Shown piece after piece: positions 17,216 through 28,719 of a stretch of 64,000 nt of DNA. The first letter of the stretch is position 1, and each line of letters begins with the position of its first letter. The translations under genes and the position numbers were made by a program. Source of the stretch: Hygrocybe punicea (taxonomy: Eukaryota; Basidiomycota; Agaricomycetes; Agaricales; Hygrophoraceae); contig OY744470.1 in assembly GCA_963556145.1 (NCBI GenBank), positions 4,340,001 through 4,404,000 on the forward strand. The letters run 5' to 3'. A model generated the notes under the pieces. The model made no database searches. It had not been told where the DNA came from and saw only the letters and a list, made by a program, of their open reading frames with translations.

Positions 17216-17799
17216 CTAGTCAGACTTTGTTTCATCAGCACTCGCAAATTTAAGCGGACTCGCCGTTAGATCAGTTCCACATGCATAAAAGCCCCCGGTG
17301 GCCTGGAAAACCAACTGGGCCCCGAGTTGCGAATTCTGGTTATCTGACTGCAACGTGAAGGTCCCGTCCCGTTGACATTTGTTGCTTGATGAGCCGACGA
17401 CGAAGGCAAGTGTCCCATATACGGTGCAACCATTCGAGTTTGGAATGGAGGATATGAACGCGTGGGGGGGTATGTCAGAAGGGTTGGGGGGAACTACGCG
17501 AAGGGCACCGGAATCAAAGTAGAATTGGCCGGGGGCAGCGGAACCCGTGAGGGTTGCTGTGATGGTGCCGCCGGCTGTTCTGACTGGCTAGATTAGAAGC
17601 ACGAAGAGGTAAGGATTGAAGTTGAGGATAACATTAGATAATATTTGCTCACCAGGAGGTTTGCTGATGAGCTTTGATTAACTGCGACGAGGTAGAAAAG
17701 GGGAGTGTCTGCACGAGGAAGAAGGCTACCGGCCCAGGCGAGAGGGAAAGTAGCGAGAATGTTGAGAACGAGGAACAAGGTGCGGGACAATGGTAGCAT
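17216..17799 (-). CDS. small secreted cysteine-containing protein
   Basis: Two exons (17653-17799, 17216-17587) joined over a GTGAGC...CTAG intron give 519 nt and 172 aa. The N-terminus MLPLSRTLFLVLNILATFPL followed by AWAG is a strong signal peptide. The mature part is rich in Gly, Ser, Thr and Asn, with cysteines in SNGCTVYG, NKCQRD and FYACGTD. This is the style of small secreted fungal proteins with a beta-rich fold. I do not recognise the family. The start is the ATG directly before the hydrophobic core; a longer frame would put a charged leader ahead of it. A TATA box sits about 40 bp upstream. Extracellular or wall-associated location is inferred from the signal peptide. Confidence 0.75.
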
Positions 17800-17834
17800 G
17801 TTGAAGCTGCATTTTCCTGGCAGTGGTAACGGTC

Positions 17835-17842
17835 CTTTTATA
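17835..17842 (-). promoter_or_regulatory. TATA box of the small secreted protein
   Basis: Reads TATAAAAG on the minus strand, 36-43 bp upstream of the ATG at 17799. Confidence 0.55.
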
Positions 17843-18190
17843 CCTTTGAGTGGATGAAAGTTCTCGTTCACAACGCGGTCATTAGACGCCGTACAACAGA
17901 GTGAAAATATATCATCTGAAAATATATCATCACGGCGTCCGAAGAGTCATGTGGTGATATTCTTCATTTCTGTGGACCAGAGTTTCGGGGAAATATCACC
18001 GTTGAAGGGTGCAGTGTGGCGAGTTACGCGTTACGCGAGGTACGCGAGGCAAGTCGGGGCTGGCTGTGTAGATCAGAAGTGTAGTGGTGGCTCAGGTCCA
18101 GGTTTGGTTCTGAATCTCCCGGGCCGTAACCGTCTTGTAGTTTACCGTTTACCGTGACCACCGCGTACTTGGAGTCACTACTGGGTAGAA
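17843..18190. other. divergent intergenic region
   Basis: About 350 bp between the secreted protein gene (-) and the orphan gene (+). It carries a direct repeat of atatatcatc(t/a) near 17,907-17,930 and ttacgcg-type repeats near 18,024-18,050. No other element was recognised. Confidence 0.4.
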
Positions 18191-19185
18191 ATGGACCAAC
18201 TCAAAGACATGATATCCAAACTGGAATTCAAGTCTGTACACTCTAATTTTCAGGCTCACAGAAAAATATTCAGTACGAGTTTAACTGTTAATTATCAGGT
18301 CCTGAACCAACTCTGACGGTCTCAGGTCACATTCAAGCAGAGATCGTCGACAAGCATCCATACAAGGATCAATGTCCTCCTCTCGGCGTTCTGTGTTACG
18401 CAATCAAGAACATCCTGTTCCCAGAATTTCTGATGTGCCAAATCCCTGACCTTTTGGACCTGCTGTCAAATGTAGAATTCTACCGTCAGGCGGCCTTTGA
18501 GCAAGCTAGGGTCGCACTGGCGTGGAACGAATACTACCATCAGGACAAACACACACTCCTTCTGACTCAGGAAGAGCAGAACAAAATCATGGATATTGTA
18601 GACGAAGTTCGTAATAAACAGCGGCGTTCAATCTACATGACGTCCATATTTTTGCTTTGCCAGCTCGTAAGCACCAACCGGATACCCTCTCATTCAGCCC
18701 CCTATTCACTCTGTTGAAGGACATCCGCTGGTTGTGGGTCAGCCCGCATTCTTACCTCCTACCTATGCGCCTTAAAGAATACTTTCCGAATGTGATCCCC
18801 TCAAATGATCCTCCTCGTAGACTATTTCACTACGGGCTATCAGAAACTGAAATGGAAGAACTGCATGACATTGGTAAAAGCTCCTTCGGCCTCATCGGGG
18901 AAGCCAACAGGTGGGATGCCAAACGCACATTCGAAAAGAGAGGGCTCAGGTCCTTCTAAGTTTTATTCTCCTATTATACTGACACTGGTCTTGGTCAGGG
19001 AATCAGCCATCATATATGAAGGAATCTCCTCTGAGGAAGAGTTCGCTGCCGCTTTGCCGGGAGGTCAAATTAACGTACCCAATCTTATCCGAAGTATTCG
19101 TTTCTATCTGAAGAGGGTCCAAAACGATGTTCGCACACTGGAGGGCTTATTCGCAAACCACAAGACTAGTGAAAGGCCCTCTTGA
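18191..19185 (+). CDS. orphan intron-containing gene, unknown function
   Basis: Four exons (18191-18272, 18326-18610, 18664-18949, 18999-19185) with introns of 53, 53 and 49 bp total 840 nt and 279 aa. All three phases agree and the frame ends in TGA. The protein is soluble and helix-rich (EFLMCQIPDLLDLLSNVEFY, LLKDIRWLWVSPHSYLL, IRSIRFYLKRVQNDVRTLEG) with no signal peptide and no motif that I recognise. The first exon is the least certain part, because its donor (A|GTACGA) was chosen to keep frame. It is the last apparently intact host gene before the transposon nest. Confidence 0.6.
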
Positions 19186-19311
19186 TTGGACAATACTAAT
19201 CTGACTGCTATGGTATATGAATAGTGCATCGAATTCCTCGTGGTGGATGAAAACCTCAGATAATCCGACAATCAGGCCTGGTGCCCCAATGTGTGATGCT
19301 AAGCCTAATTC

Positions 19312-19554
19312 ACCAAATAAGTTTGGCAGCGTCTGAGATCGACGGGCCATCTCTGGTCGTGTGGAGCTCATTCAATCCAAACGATCGGGTCAATGTTTCA
19401 AATGGATCCAAAGCCAAAGCAAGTGGGTTCGGGTCGGTTGTTGGGACTTTAACGGAACTTTGCGCGGATATCTGACGATACACTAGCGGGGAGTCAAGGA
19501 TTTGGAGGAGGAGCCCATCACAGCGTGAGAAAACCCATCGGATTCTCTCTATGA
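19312..19554 (-). pseudogene. fragment of a gene split by the hAT insertion
   Basis: On the minus strand this stretch reads LNIIERIRWVFSRCDG, then ILDSPLVYRQISAQSSVK and DPFETLTRSFGLNELHTTRD. It looks like real coding sequence, with no repeat content. Its upstream continuation lies on the far side of the hAT element (22960-23045). The joined sequence shifts frame by one base at the junction, so the gene is either broken or has an unrecognised intron. The family is unknown. Confidence 0.4.
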
Positions 19555-19562
19555 TATTCAAG

Positions 19563-22500
19563 CAGTGTTGGACAGTCATGACCATGAAAGAAAAGTCACG
19601 GTCAAATGACCATAACTAGTCAATGACCGTCAATGACCGTCAACACGTGATTGACCAGACTTGGTGTTTGGGGTCCTCTTGCCTACTATAGTGTTCTGGG
19701 TTGCCTCGCTGCTTTGGATAACAATACATACTTTGATTGGCATGATATAAGATATTGCCCCCCTCTCATTCCATCCCCAAGCCAATCATGCCCAAGGCCC
19801 CCCCTCAAAGGTCATGGTGGTGGGACCACTATGAGGACCATCCATCATTCAAATCAGGCCAAGGAGGCACGGATGGTTATGCAGGTGCAACTTCAGGTGG
19901 AAAGCACAAGATCTACTGTAAACGATGTCTGGACAGTCACATTGCTGCTCTGGTTCAAGAAGACAGAGCAGCTGTTGCCTTAGGATCCCGCACCAATGAG
20001 CGTGATCGAGCACAGATAGAAACTCATTGTATGCCAACAAACTAGTTGTCTGAGCTCATTAACAGGAAGTACTATAGTGTGGGCTTCAAAAGTCGAGACA
20101 GATTCATCTGGATATGGGTGGATATCATCTGCGGCATCGACTGCCCTGAACCATCTACGAACATGTTGGTTGGTAAGTGAAGATGTACGGTCAACAGCGG
20201 ATGAAAGTCGTGCACACAAGTATCCCCCCAATTCCCCCACAAGTCATTGCCGCCGCCGCCAACATGAGCCTGTGATGAACGTGCCACTGCCTTCCATCAA
20301 CTTTCATTCCCCTGATCCTGCATCCATCGCTGGCCCTTCAACCCTTGAACTGCCAAGCGTTGGCCTCCATTATGAGTCTGGCCAATCATCAGAGCCTCCG
20401 TCGCCTTGGATCTCTTCCCATCACAGTTCTGACCGATCTGAATTGGAATTTTCTGCATTCAGTCATTCCCGCCCTTTGTCACGAAGCCCGTCATTCTCTG
20501 TGTTGCATCAGAGTCCACTGAATAGCGCTGATTCTGGCTTTCAGTGGTCAAAGGAAAAGCAGAAAAGCTTTGAGAATCGTATTGCTCGTTTGACAGCATC
20601 AGCTGGCTTTCCCCTTTCTTGGGTTGACAATGCTGAATGGATTGACTTCTGCACGGAATTTCTTCCTGCAGCAAAGCTCCCATCGCGGAAGACTCTCACA
20701 TGCCGCCTCCTTCCAGCTGCAGTGGAGGCACTTCGTGCATCTGCAAGAGCTGCAGCAAAGGGTCATGAAGCAACCCTGCAAGCAGATGGGTGGACCGGCA
20801 CCAATAACCATCATCTTCTAGCCTTCATGATTACTGCTAATGGCCAGGTATGGATGCATTAATTTTCAACGGCATTTTATTCAACGATCTTGTAGATCCA
20901 TACTGTTAAAGTTGAGGATACATCTAAGGAGCGCAAAACGGCTGAGAAGCTCTTTGATCATCTCGAGGCCACCATCAAGGAAGTAGAGGAAAAATGGGGT
21001 GTTCATGTTGTAGCTATTGTTACGGATGCATCAGGGGAGTGCCAAAAAGCACGTCGAATGCTCAGATGAAAGTATCCATGGCTGGTTTTGCTTGATTGTT
21101 ATGCCCATCAGGTACCACTTAATTATTGTTACTTGCAATTGTGGTTTATTCTTAAAAACCAGGTCAATCTTATCGTTGGAAATTACTTCAAGTCCAATGC
21201 AAACATCTTGGACTATGCGGATAAGGCAACTCAGCTTATTACATGGCTTCGCAGCAAAACTCTAGTTCTTGCCATGCTTCGTAAAGTGCGAGCCGAGGCA
21301 AATCTGACGGCCTTAATGGTTATCAGAGCTGTTCTTACATGATGGACAGCACACTATCTAGCCTTCCGATGTTTACTTGAGCTTCATCCAGCTTTGGAAA
21401 GTGTTGTAGCCAACAATGCAATGCAATCCAGAGATCAAGACAAGACAGTGATCACAGGTGATGCAAATGCGAAGCGCAAATCACGTCAAATGGTAGCAAT
21501 TATCAAGGATTCTGTGTTCTGGCACTCTCTTACACAGCAAGTACTTGTGCCGCATAATATTTTTCCAAACTCATCAATTTTCAGCATGAAGCGGCACATC
21601 GAACCTCTCGCAATTGCAACAAATGTCATGCAGGCATCATTCTGTCGCCTGGATCAAGTAGTCATGACTTTTGGCCACCTCACGATGCAATACAAGTCAA
21701 TGACTGACGCAGAAGATATTGTTGGTTGTACTGCAATAATTGAGAGTATCGAGGCATGCTGGGCAACAGCTGATCAAGAGCTCTTCATTGCAGCCGTCAT
21801 TCTCAACCCGTTTTACCAGAGCACACCCTTTGCACCTCTCCAATTCCTTACCAATGCCGGCATCTACTCAATGCTCAGTCGCCTTTGGTTACGCTTTTTC
21901 CGGACACCACCTCCGCCTGATTTTCACATCCAAGTCACTGGGTACTTACACGGCACCGGACTGTTTGTTGATCTCAAGACTGCATGTGACATTGCCGAAG
22001 TCATTGCAGCCCGGGAGGTGCGCAATCTATCATCTAGATTGAGCAAGGTATATAATGACAATAAACCCGACAGTCTCAAAGCCCTGATCCTGTGACTGTG
22101 TACAAGGACTTCTGTTTTGCTGGCCAAGAACCACCGCCCTTCATCCATCTCGCCATGCACATTCTCTTCATTTCTGCCAACTCCGCATCCTGTGAAAGAC
22201 TTTTCAGCGTCTTCGGTAACATACTAACCAAGCTGCGAAACCGTCTTGGAGTGGACAATATGACTATGATTGCTGAACTCAAGATGCATGTCCGTGACGA
22301 ACACTCTCATAGGCAGACAAAGACGCGGCTCAAGCGCATATTCCAGGTTCACACACAAGCTGAAAAGGACGCTGCCGTATCAAATACATTACCGGCGCCC
22401 TCACAATCCACTGTCAGCACTGACCTGCAATCACCTCCAATGGGCAGAGCCTCTCTTACTTCGGAGACGTCTGACAGCGATGGCAATAATCTTATTGGAT

Positions 22501-22951
22501 CTCCACATCACATTTCTCGCGCTCAATCGACAAATTCATTCCGATCGATTGTTGAGCGTCAGTCACAACTTGTCGACGACAACGACACTGACCATGAACC
22601 TGTGACACTATCCAGTATTGGCCTCACACCCATCCAAACCCTGTTTGACTTCAGCCGATCACACTGGGTTGGAATGCACTCAAGGTCTTCCATTCGGAGC
22701 TTTGACGAGGAACTGGATCTGTATGAGATGTTGGATATGGATGCTGAGGGCGAAGAGGATGTTGACGTTGATGTTGACGATGATACGGGGGATATATTGA
22801 TGGGTTGAATGTACTATCTTTACTACTTTTACTGCAGCTGTATCACGCCTCGCAGTCACGCTGGCCCAGCCCGAAGGCTGTTCTGTGGTCAAGTCAACCA
22901 AAAGTCAAGTCATGACCAGGTCATGACTGGTCAATGACCGGCACAACACTG
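19563..22951 (+). mobile_element. hAT transposon with perfect 8-bp target duplications
   Basis: Ends are defined by an 8-bp target duplication TATTCAAG at 19555-19562 and 22952-22959. The inverted ends both begin CAGTGTTG and continue with related GTCATGACC / GTCATTGACC motifs. These GACC-type motifs recur in the subterminal 60 bp on both sides. The element is 3,389 bp and encodes one hAT transposase (plus strand), now broken. Identical duplications imply a rather recent insertion, yet the transposase already has stops. Confidence 0.93.
19788..22808 (+). pseudogene. hAT transposase, broken
   Basis: Starts MPKAPPQRSWWWDHYED and has a BED-type zinc-finger pair KIYCKRCL. The catalytic region includes LQADGWTGTNNHHLLAFM and VVAIVTDASGEC, followed by LLDCYAHQ before an intron (21112-21162). 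The C-terminal dimerisation domain has ISANSASCERLFSVFG, and an acidic tail ends DDDTGDILMG. Damage: TGA at 21067-21069 and 21340-21342, where relatives have arginine; a frameshift near 22,075-22,095; and frame disagreement between the zinc-finger exon and the next block around 20,040-20,180. It probably makes no active transposase. Confidence 0.85.
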
Positions 22952-22959
22952 TATTCAAG

Positions 22960-23045
22960 CCATGACACGTCTATTCACATTCGAACTTCCTCTCACACCA
23001 AACGGACCACCCTCTGAATACGGTGGGCCAGACCGTGCATTGTCA
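22960..23045 (-). pseudogene. other half of the hAT-split gene fragment
   Basis: Reads ARSGPPYSEGGPFGVRGSSN and then VNRRVMA on the minus strand, ending at the target duplication. With 19312-19554 it would form one coding segment interrupted by the hAT insertion. Confidence 0.35.
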
Positions 23046-23120
23046 GCTTTGTCGACCACGACACTGGATTAGATCAACGAGACCAGTTTCCTGGAGAGTC
23101 TCGCTGTAGGGATCTTGGTG

Positions 23121-23747
23121 TGGGGTCCGGCAATCCCCTTTCAAATTTGGTTTTATTTGTGCATGTGGCAGACTATGAAAGTTTGAGAAGAAATGGTAAA
23201 TATTTCTGCAACCTCTACCAATACATTTCAACCTTAGCACATATAACAAAAGTGTGATAGAACTTCAATCTGCATAACTTGTTCACAGTAGATTTAAAAA
23301 ATCTTGCTACATCTTTCAAACCAATGGAATCACCATTGTTATGGGTGGAAATTAGAGTGAAAAAAAAAATTCTGTTGCAAACAATTTGTTCTAAATGTAC
23401 GTTATAAGAACCTCTGATAGTTTGATTGGTGATTATAGCAGTGTGGCAACCTACACAGTTGCTATGGGCAAGTGGCAAAAGGCTTGCTTATGTAATGTTT
23501 GTCAAGCATCATCGAAGCCTTTTCTGGTAGTCAAAAGTAGTAGAGACTCATATTAAGTAATTTATTGCTTCGGTTTGCTGTGAAAACTAGTTCTAATGTT
23601 TGTCAGTAGTGTTTCCTGACTTTTCAATTAACTGATATATATTTTATTGCACTAAACTGAGGGTGTATCTCATTTATCTTGAGTTGACCACATTTGAAAC
23701 AATTACCAAGCGTGTGCACAGATTTTATAAGCAATTGCCGGACCCCA
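23121..23747. mobile_element. 627-bp MITE
   Basis: Both ends begin TGGGGTCCGGCAAT (14-bp perfect inverted repeat). The flanks share CTTGGTG (23114-23120 and 23748-23754), a 7-bp apparent target duplication. The interior is AT-rich with no coding capacity. It is a non-autonomous DNA element whose superfamily is not determined. Confidence 0.75.
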
Positions 23748-23754
23748 CTTGGTG

Positions 23755-24493
23755 GTAGGATTAAGCATTGCCACATTATTGATATCATGGATTCAGAGCC
23801 TGAGATTGTAAATCAAAACTGCAATTGAGTCTCCATTGGATCCCCAGCAGGCTGAAGTTGTACCTCGTCATGAACCGCACGATGACATGCTTATGTGTAA
23901 AACCCATCATGCATCCCAGTGAAAAGACCAAAGTTGAAAATAGTTTTCTATCAAATATAGTTTTTTCTAGTCTAGGGCGTGTGCAAGGTTTCGGTCGGAG
24001 TGTCAAAAAGACACGACTCGAATGCTAGCTACACGCCTAAACAAGCTCAGTACTGAAACCGGGATTTGGTTTGGTTCCATGACACAGTCACATGGGAGTA
24101 CTGATTTAATACTATGGACATTATGATAAATCAGTACTGAGCCTCCACCCCTGGTTCAGTACTGGTCAACTGGTCACTTTGCCCTTTAGTTTCAATTTAT
24201 ATTACATTTATATTTATTTATTTTCCATATTATGGATAAATGGGGTACATATTATTTATTATTCTGGGGACTGCTGTAATGCTGCTGCTGCTGCCACCAC
24301 TACTTACACCTACCACTGCTGCTGCCTTGCCACTGCTGTTACTGTTGCCATGCTGCTGCATCAGTATTTGTTGTCATCTGCATTGCTGTTTGTTGTGATG
24401 GCCATCTTGTCTGTGGTTGTGGTCATCACTGCCATTGTTGTTGTTGTCACCATTGTTGTTATTGTAGTAGCAGTAGTCATCTTGCCGAGAGGA
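23755..24493. other. AT-rich spacer with microsatellite
   Basis: No gene seen. Near 24,048 and 24,155 lie inverted copies of a CAGTACTGAA(A)CC motif, and the right end is a TGC/TTG microsatellite. Confidence 0.4.
24281..24480. repeat. CTG/GTT compound microsatellite
   Basis: Imperfect tandem CTG, CAC and GTT/GTC triplets. They give long low-complexity frames (Ala/Cys/Val runs) that are not genes. Confidence 0.7.
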
Positions 24494-25322
24494 GTAGATG
24501 TTAGTGTTGCCGTGGCTTGGCTAATCACTTATTTTCTCACAGCCGAAGCTGACAGCTGTGGCTATCGGCTCAGCTCAGCTTTCAATGGCTCAGCTAGTCA
24601 ACTAGCCGTTATCTCAGCTTAAGTTGACTGAGGGCCAGCTACAAGTCGACTTCAGCTGGTAAATTGTACTATGAAAATCTTATTATTCATGCCATGTGTT
24701 ACTAACTTGTTTAGTGGGCCAGTGCTGCGCATGGCATGAACGAGTTCTTTTTTCCCCCTCTTCACTTTCATGATGAAGTAAATAATAATATTAAATTGCA
24801 TAAAGCATGTTACATGTGGTATAAGACATATTAATAAGCCCACCTCTTACCATAGCAACATAAAAAGTAGAAAAAATAAAACTGCATAGCGTGTCTTGAC
24901 CTCCTCTCCCACTGTCATGTCTTCTTTGCTTCGTCATTATGCAATATTCTCAGCCAAAAGAGAGAGCAACACATCAACTGTAAAATATAACTGCCTTTAA
25001 ATATGATAACAATTGACTTACATTTGCTCAATCCTACTTCTCCATAGCCTTGCTACACAACAGATGATAACATGAAGACAGCTGTGCTTGAGTGGGCCAA
25101 TGTTGCATATGGCATGAACACAGTCTTGTTTCTGTCATTGGATTTTTATTTGTATGATTATTACAAATATCGATAAGTAATTTTGCTTGAAATATATAAT
25201 TAGCATATAATATATACAGCGATATTATATTGAATTATATGTTTTAAGTCAAAATAACATTATATCATCTGAGTTACACTGATTTCTACTTATATGGCTG
25301 ATATTTCTATATATAGTATCAG

Positions 25323-25495
25323 TGGTCACATGTGACTATGACTCCTATGATCAGGTTAAAATTTAGCATATATGATGTAAAATTTCCTTATATGGTTAGA
25401 CTGGTCACATGTGACTGTCACCATTGCAATCAGCCAAAATTTTGCTATATAATATCAAAAATTACCTTATATGGTTAGATTGGTCACATGTGACT
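25323..25495. repeat. three copies of a 79-bp repeat with a GTCACATGTGAC palindrome
   Basis: TGGTCACATGTGACT occurs at 25323, 25402 and 25481, exactly 79 bp apart, with degenerate TTATATGGTTAGA sequence between. The core is a 12-bp palindrome. Confidence 0.75.
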
Positions 25496-25755
25496 GTCAC
25501 ACCTGACCTGAAATAATAATATTAGTCAGCAGTTCGATTTTCAGCTGATTCTGATAAGAATTGAGACCAGTACGAATATTTTGAATATAATTGGAAGGTA
25601 ATTTGTCTTTTTGCAACAACCCATATTTGGATGCTTATGTAAGCTTGTCCACACATGGCCCCAACTGTATCTGATTTTCCAGTATCAGAAGTAGAATCAT
25701 ATCTCTTGCCCAAAAAGTTTTGTCTATAGGCGATCAACTTTATCAATTAATTAAT

Positions 25756-26559
25756 TAATTACAGCTGATTTCATAAACATGCGGAAAAGTTAAAAAGAAA
25801 TTTGAGGTGTAAAAATTTTGGACTTGGTGAAATTTCTCTTGTATCTCATGGAATACTGCATGGATTGAGATGGTTATAGAGGGAAAGTTGTACTATTTCT
25901 TAAGGGCTTTCTACTCCTGTGATTACATTTAGATAATATTTAGTGTATGGTGAGTTTTAGATGAAATAACAGGGAAACCAGCACTTTTTGAGACCCAAAA
26001 TGATATTGTCAAATTATGGCATCAAATGAGCTCCTATGAACAAGATTGTAGGGGGGAAATTGTTCATTTTTTCAAGGGCTAGAAGTACATATACCGTGTT
26101 TTCCTTTATTTTTGTGTTTTGAGCCAATATTACATCTGTACTATTTTTGATTGCATTGGGATCGAAATACCACAAGAATTATAAATATTGGCTCAAAACA
26201 CAAAAATAAAGGAAAACACGGTATATGTACTTCTAGCCCTTGAAAAAATGAACAATTTCCCCCCTACAATCTTGTTCATAGGAGCTCATTTGATGCCATA
26301 ATTTGACAATATCATTTTGGGTCTCAAAAAGTGCTGGTTTCCCTGTTATTTCATCTACAACTCACCATACACTAAATATTATCTAAATGTAATCACAGGA
26401 GTAGAAAGCCCTTAAGAAATAGTACAACTTTCCCTCTATAACCATCTCAATCCATGCAGTATTCCATGAGATACAAGAGAAATTTCACCAAGTCCAAAAT
26501 TTTTACACCTCAAATTTTTTTATAACTTTTCTGCATGTTTATGAAATCAGCTGTAATTA
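25756..26559. repeat. 804-bp hairpin, two 376-bp arms
   Basis: Left arm 25756-26131 and right arm 26184-26559 are almost exact reverse complements around a 52-bp loop. Only a few differences are seen (for example GCGGAAAAGTTAAAAAG against a shortened partner). There are no coding frames. It could be a foldback MITE inside the hAT element; transcripts would form long double-stranded RNA. Confidence 0.85.
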
Positions 26560-26655
26560 CAAATCCTCACTGAACCAGGTCTGATAAAGAAAGAGTCTTT
26601 TAATAAATTAAAAGAACTTGTAACTGAGAGGGGGTTGGGGCACAGCAGACAGAGA

Positions 26656-27606
26656 TCACAACACAACATCCACATCATCACCACCAATGGCAGCCAGCAA
26701 AGCATCAAATGACGCATCTCCATTGTCATCCACCATAGCCACCAGTAAATCAACATCCCCCTCAACGACATCTGTCATTTCCTTGTCCATCATGATCCAT
26801 CCTTTCGTAAAGTCCAACCATGTCTTCTTTAGACCTATATAGACTGTAACTTAGTACTAAATCAAAAACTCTTTGGAACACATACCAAACTTTAACATTT
26901 GCAGGGCCTCCATTAAATGCAGATGAATACGGTTGTGTTTAGCAGTATTGGTTTCAGGGGACAAGGAAAATAGTTAATAAAACAAAATTAAAACACTGGA
27001 GGGAAACTTACCATCCAAAAGTTCACAAGTTGGACGTCGGGTTTTGAAAGCGGAGCCTTCATGTAAGAGTTATACTCCTCCTCCATTGTCATCGTAAGGG
27101 CATCGGAAGCATGTGCAAACATATCATCCAGTCCATATTGCAAATCCAACATCTGCCAGGCTTCCACACCAGAAAACCTATGGGGAGAGGAAGCACATGT
27201 GATGGCAGGTGTTGACACAGGAGCAGTGCGAGCATGGTAATCCAACATCTGAATGTTTCACATTATACTACAGTTTGTATGGGCATTTAACACACTAAAT
27301 TTTTGAACATTGTCTCTGTGTTCAACAACCACTTCGTACCCCAGTGTTTCTTCATCCATGAAAGAGAGACAGAGGGGTTTAAAACTGTATAAGCAACATT
27401 AGTATAGTTCAAGATGAAGAAAGGCTTAATGTACTCATAGCTACAATATATGCATCAGTGTGGTCCATCCTTTTGTAATACTTGAGAGCCCATTTTAATC
27501 CGATGTCGATGTGGGTTTTGAGGCATGGAACCTTCTCAGCCAATTGTTCCCAGCAGGTAATGAGGCAAGAGGAAGAGTAGTATAAGTGGGAGTGGCAGAC
27601 ACTCAT
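26656..27606 (-). pseudogene. hAT transposase C-terminal remnant
   Basis: Pieces in order on the minus strand: CWEQLAEKVPCLKTHIDIG and KWALKYYKRMDHTDAYIVAM (27606-27430); AWQMLDLQYGLDDMFAHAS, then MEEEYNSYMKAPLSKPDVQL (27170-27015); a piece of the dimerisation domain, ETNTAKHNRIHLHLMEALQM (about 26960); and an acidic tail KKTWLDFTKGWIMMDKEM ending at 26656. The order matches the C-terminal half of fungal hAT transposases. The N-terminal zinc finger and most of the catalytic region are missing. Confidence 0.75.
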
Positions 27607-27877
27607 GGTGGCCAGTGGAGCTGTTACCTACAGGCACATCAATTATGTATCAGTGTCACTTGGCTGCGGGTGGACCAAAAGTCTAGGCATGATGACAAAA
27701 ATGTGTCATTGATTTCCAAATCAATACCTGTATATCTGCTTTGAGTAGTCAACTTTAGTCGACTAAAAGTCATGGCTGCTGACTGCCCAAAAAGGTTAGC
27801 CAAAGCTGAAGCTGTTCGCTTAGCTGAGCCGAGCTGATGATCAGCTCAGCTAAACTTGGCTATAGCTTCGGCTTTGG

Positions 27878-27961
27878 CTCTTAGCTGGCTACGGCTTCAG
27901 CTCTTAGCTGGCTACGGCTTCAGCTCTTAGCTGGCTACGGCTTCAGCTCTTAGCTGGCTAC
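27878..27961. repeat. 23-bp tandem repeat in hAT subterminal region
   Basis: CTCTTAGCTGGCTACGGCTTCAG-type units start at 27878, 27901, 27924 and 27947 (period 23). They lie just inside the right end of the hAT element and resemble amplified transposase-binding sites. Confidence 0.75.
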
Positions 27962-27992
27962 TAGCTGTAGCTGCGGCAACACTAGTAGAGGT

Positions 27993-28500
27993 GGGTGGGG
28001 GATGATGTGGTGGTATTTGTCATATCCATGCAACTCCGAGGAATTCTGATGAACTCTGCTCTGGACTTTCCCACCATTTTATCTTATCCTCTCTCATATG
28101 TTGTTGTTCCTTTCCCTTGTTACACACTATTCTTCTTCATCTCCGTTTCTCTGGACTCCTATCCATCTCCCTCCCTTTGTTTACTTGTCACCATATGTAG
28201 CAACCTTTTATCTCTTTTATCCTTCTCCGAACTCCGGTTCCCTTTCCGGAGTACTTCTTATCTCTATGTTACTAACAATTAACTCACCAAGTATATAAGT
28301 TAGAACTACAATGTCCTGTAACTCCATTCTGAAAATCAACTTGAGTTCCCCTCATCCTCAAACTTAGGGCTTCACCTTAAGCTCACTATTAGCCTCCATC
28401 TTTAGTCCAAACCTCTGGACTAACTCCACTCCATCCACTTGTGCTTACTCAGTACGACTTAAGGAAGTAGCAAAACTACTTCAAGAGTTTGCACCTCTGG
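27993..28500. other. spacer between hAT and gypsy element
   Basis: About 500 bp, pyrimidine-rich, with no recognised gene or repeat. Confidence 0.4.
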
Positions 28501-28644
28501 TGGAGTGGGCAGGGGGTGCCCACTCAGGGTGTCATGGGTGCATCATGGTGGGATAAGCTGAGTGTCTACTACAGGAATCTCTACTAGATAGTCCTACAAA
28601 CCGTGGGATCCTATCACGTGACCTCCTACTACACTGGTCCTCCA
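28501..28644 (+). repeat. 144-bp LTR of the first gypsy element
   Basis: Begins TGGAG and ends CTCCA like the other short LTRs in the window. It contains AACCGTGGGATCC followed by TATCACGTGACC, matching the core of the LTRs at 54095 and 60345. It lies directly upstream of gag. Confidence 0.6.
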
Positions 28645-28719
28645 ACAACTCTGTTCTGTCTGGAGTTGCATGCCTCTAACAGTATTTTCAGAACAACTCT
28701 TGAGCCATACTCTCTTTAT

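Larger units (their letters stand above)
24502..27984 (-). mobile_element. second hAT transposon, decayed
   Basis: Inverted ends TAGTGTTGCCG (left start 24502, right end 27984) and near-identical 8-bp flanks GTAGATGT (24494-24501) / GTAGAGGT (27985-27992) define a 3,483-bp element. Both subterminal regions are rich in AGCTGAGC/AGCCGAAGC motifs. A hAT transposase remnant lies on the minus strand. The left half carries a 79-bp repeat and a large hairpin, probably a nested insertion. Confidence 0.8.

Noticed and set aside
24048..24165. Inverted CAGTACTGAACC motifs as a small transposon
   Set aside because: Arms are short and imperfect and no target duplication was found.
24179..24622. 147-codon plus-strand frame resembling a membrane protein
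   Set aside because: Translation of CTG/GTT microsatellites; crosses the left end of the second hAT.
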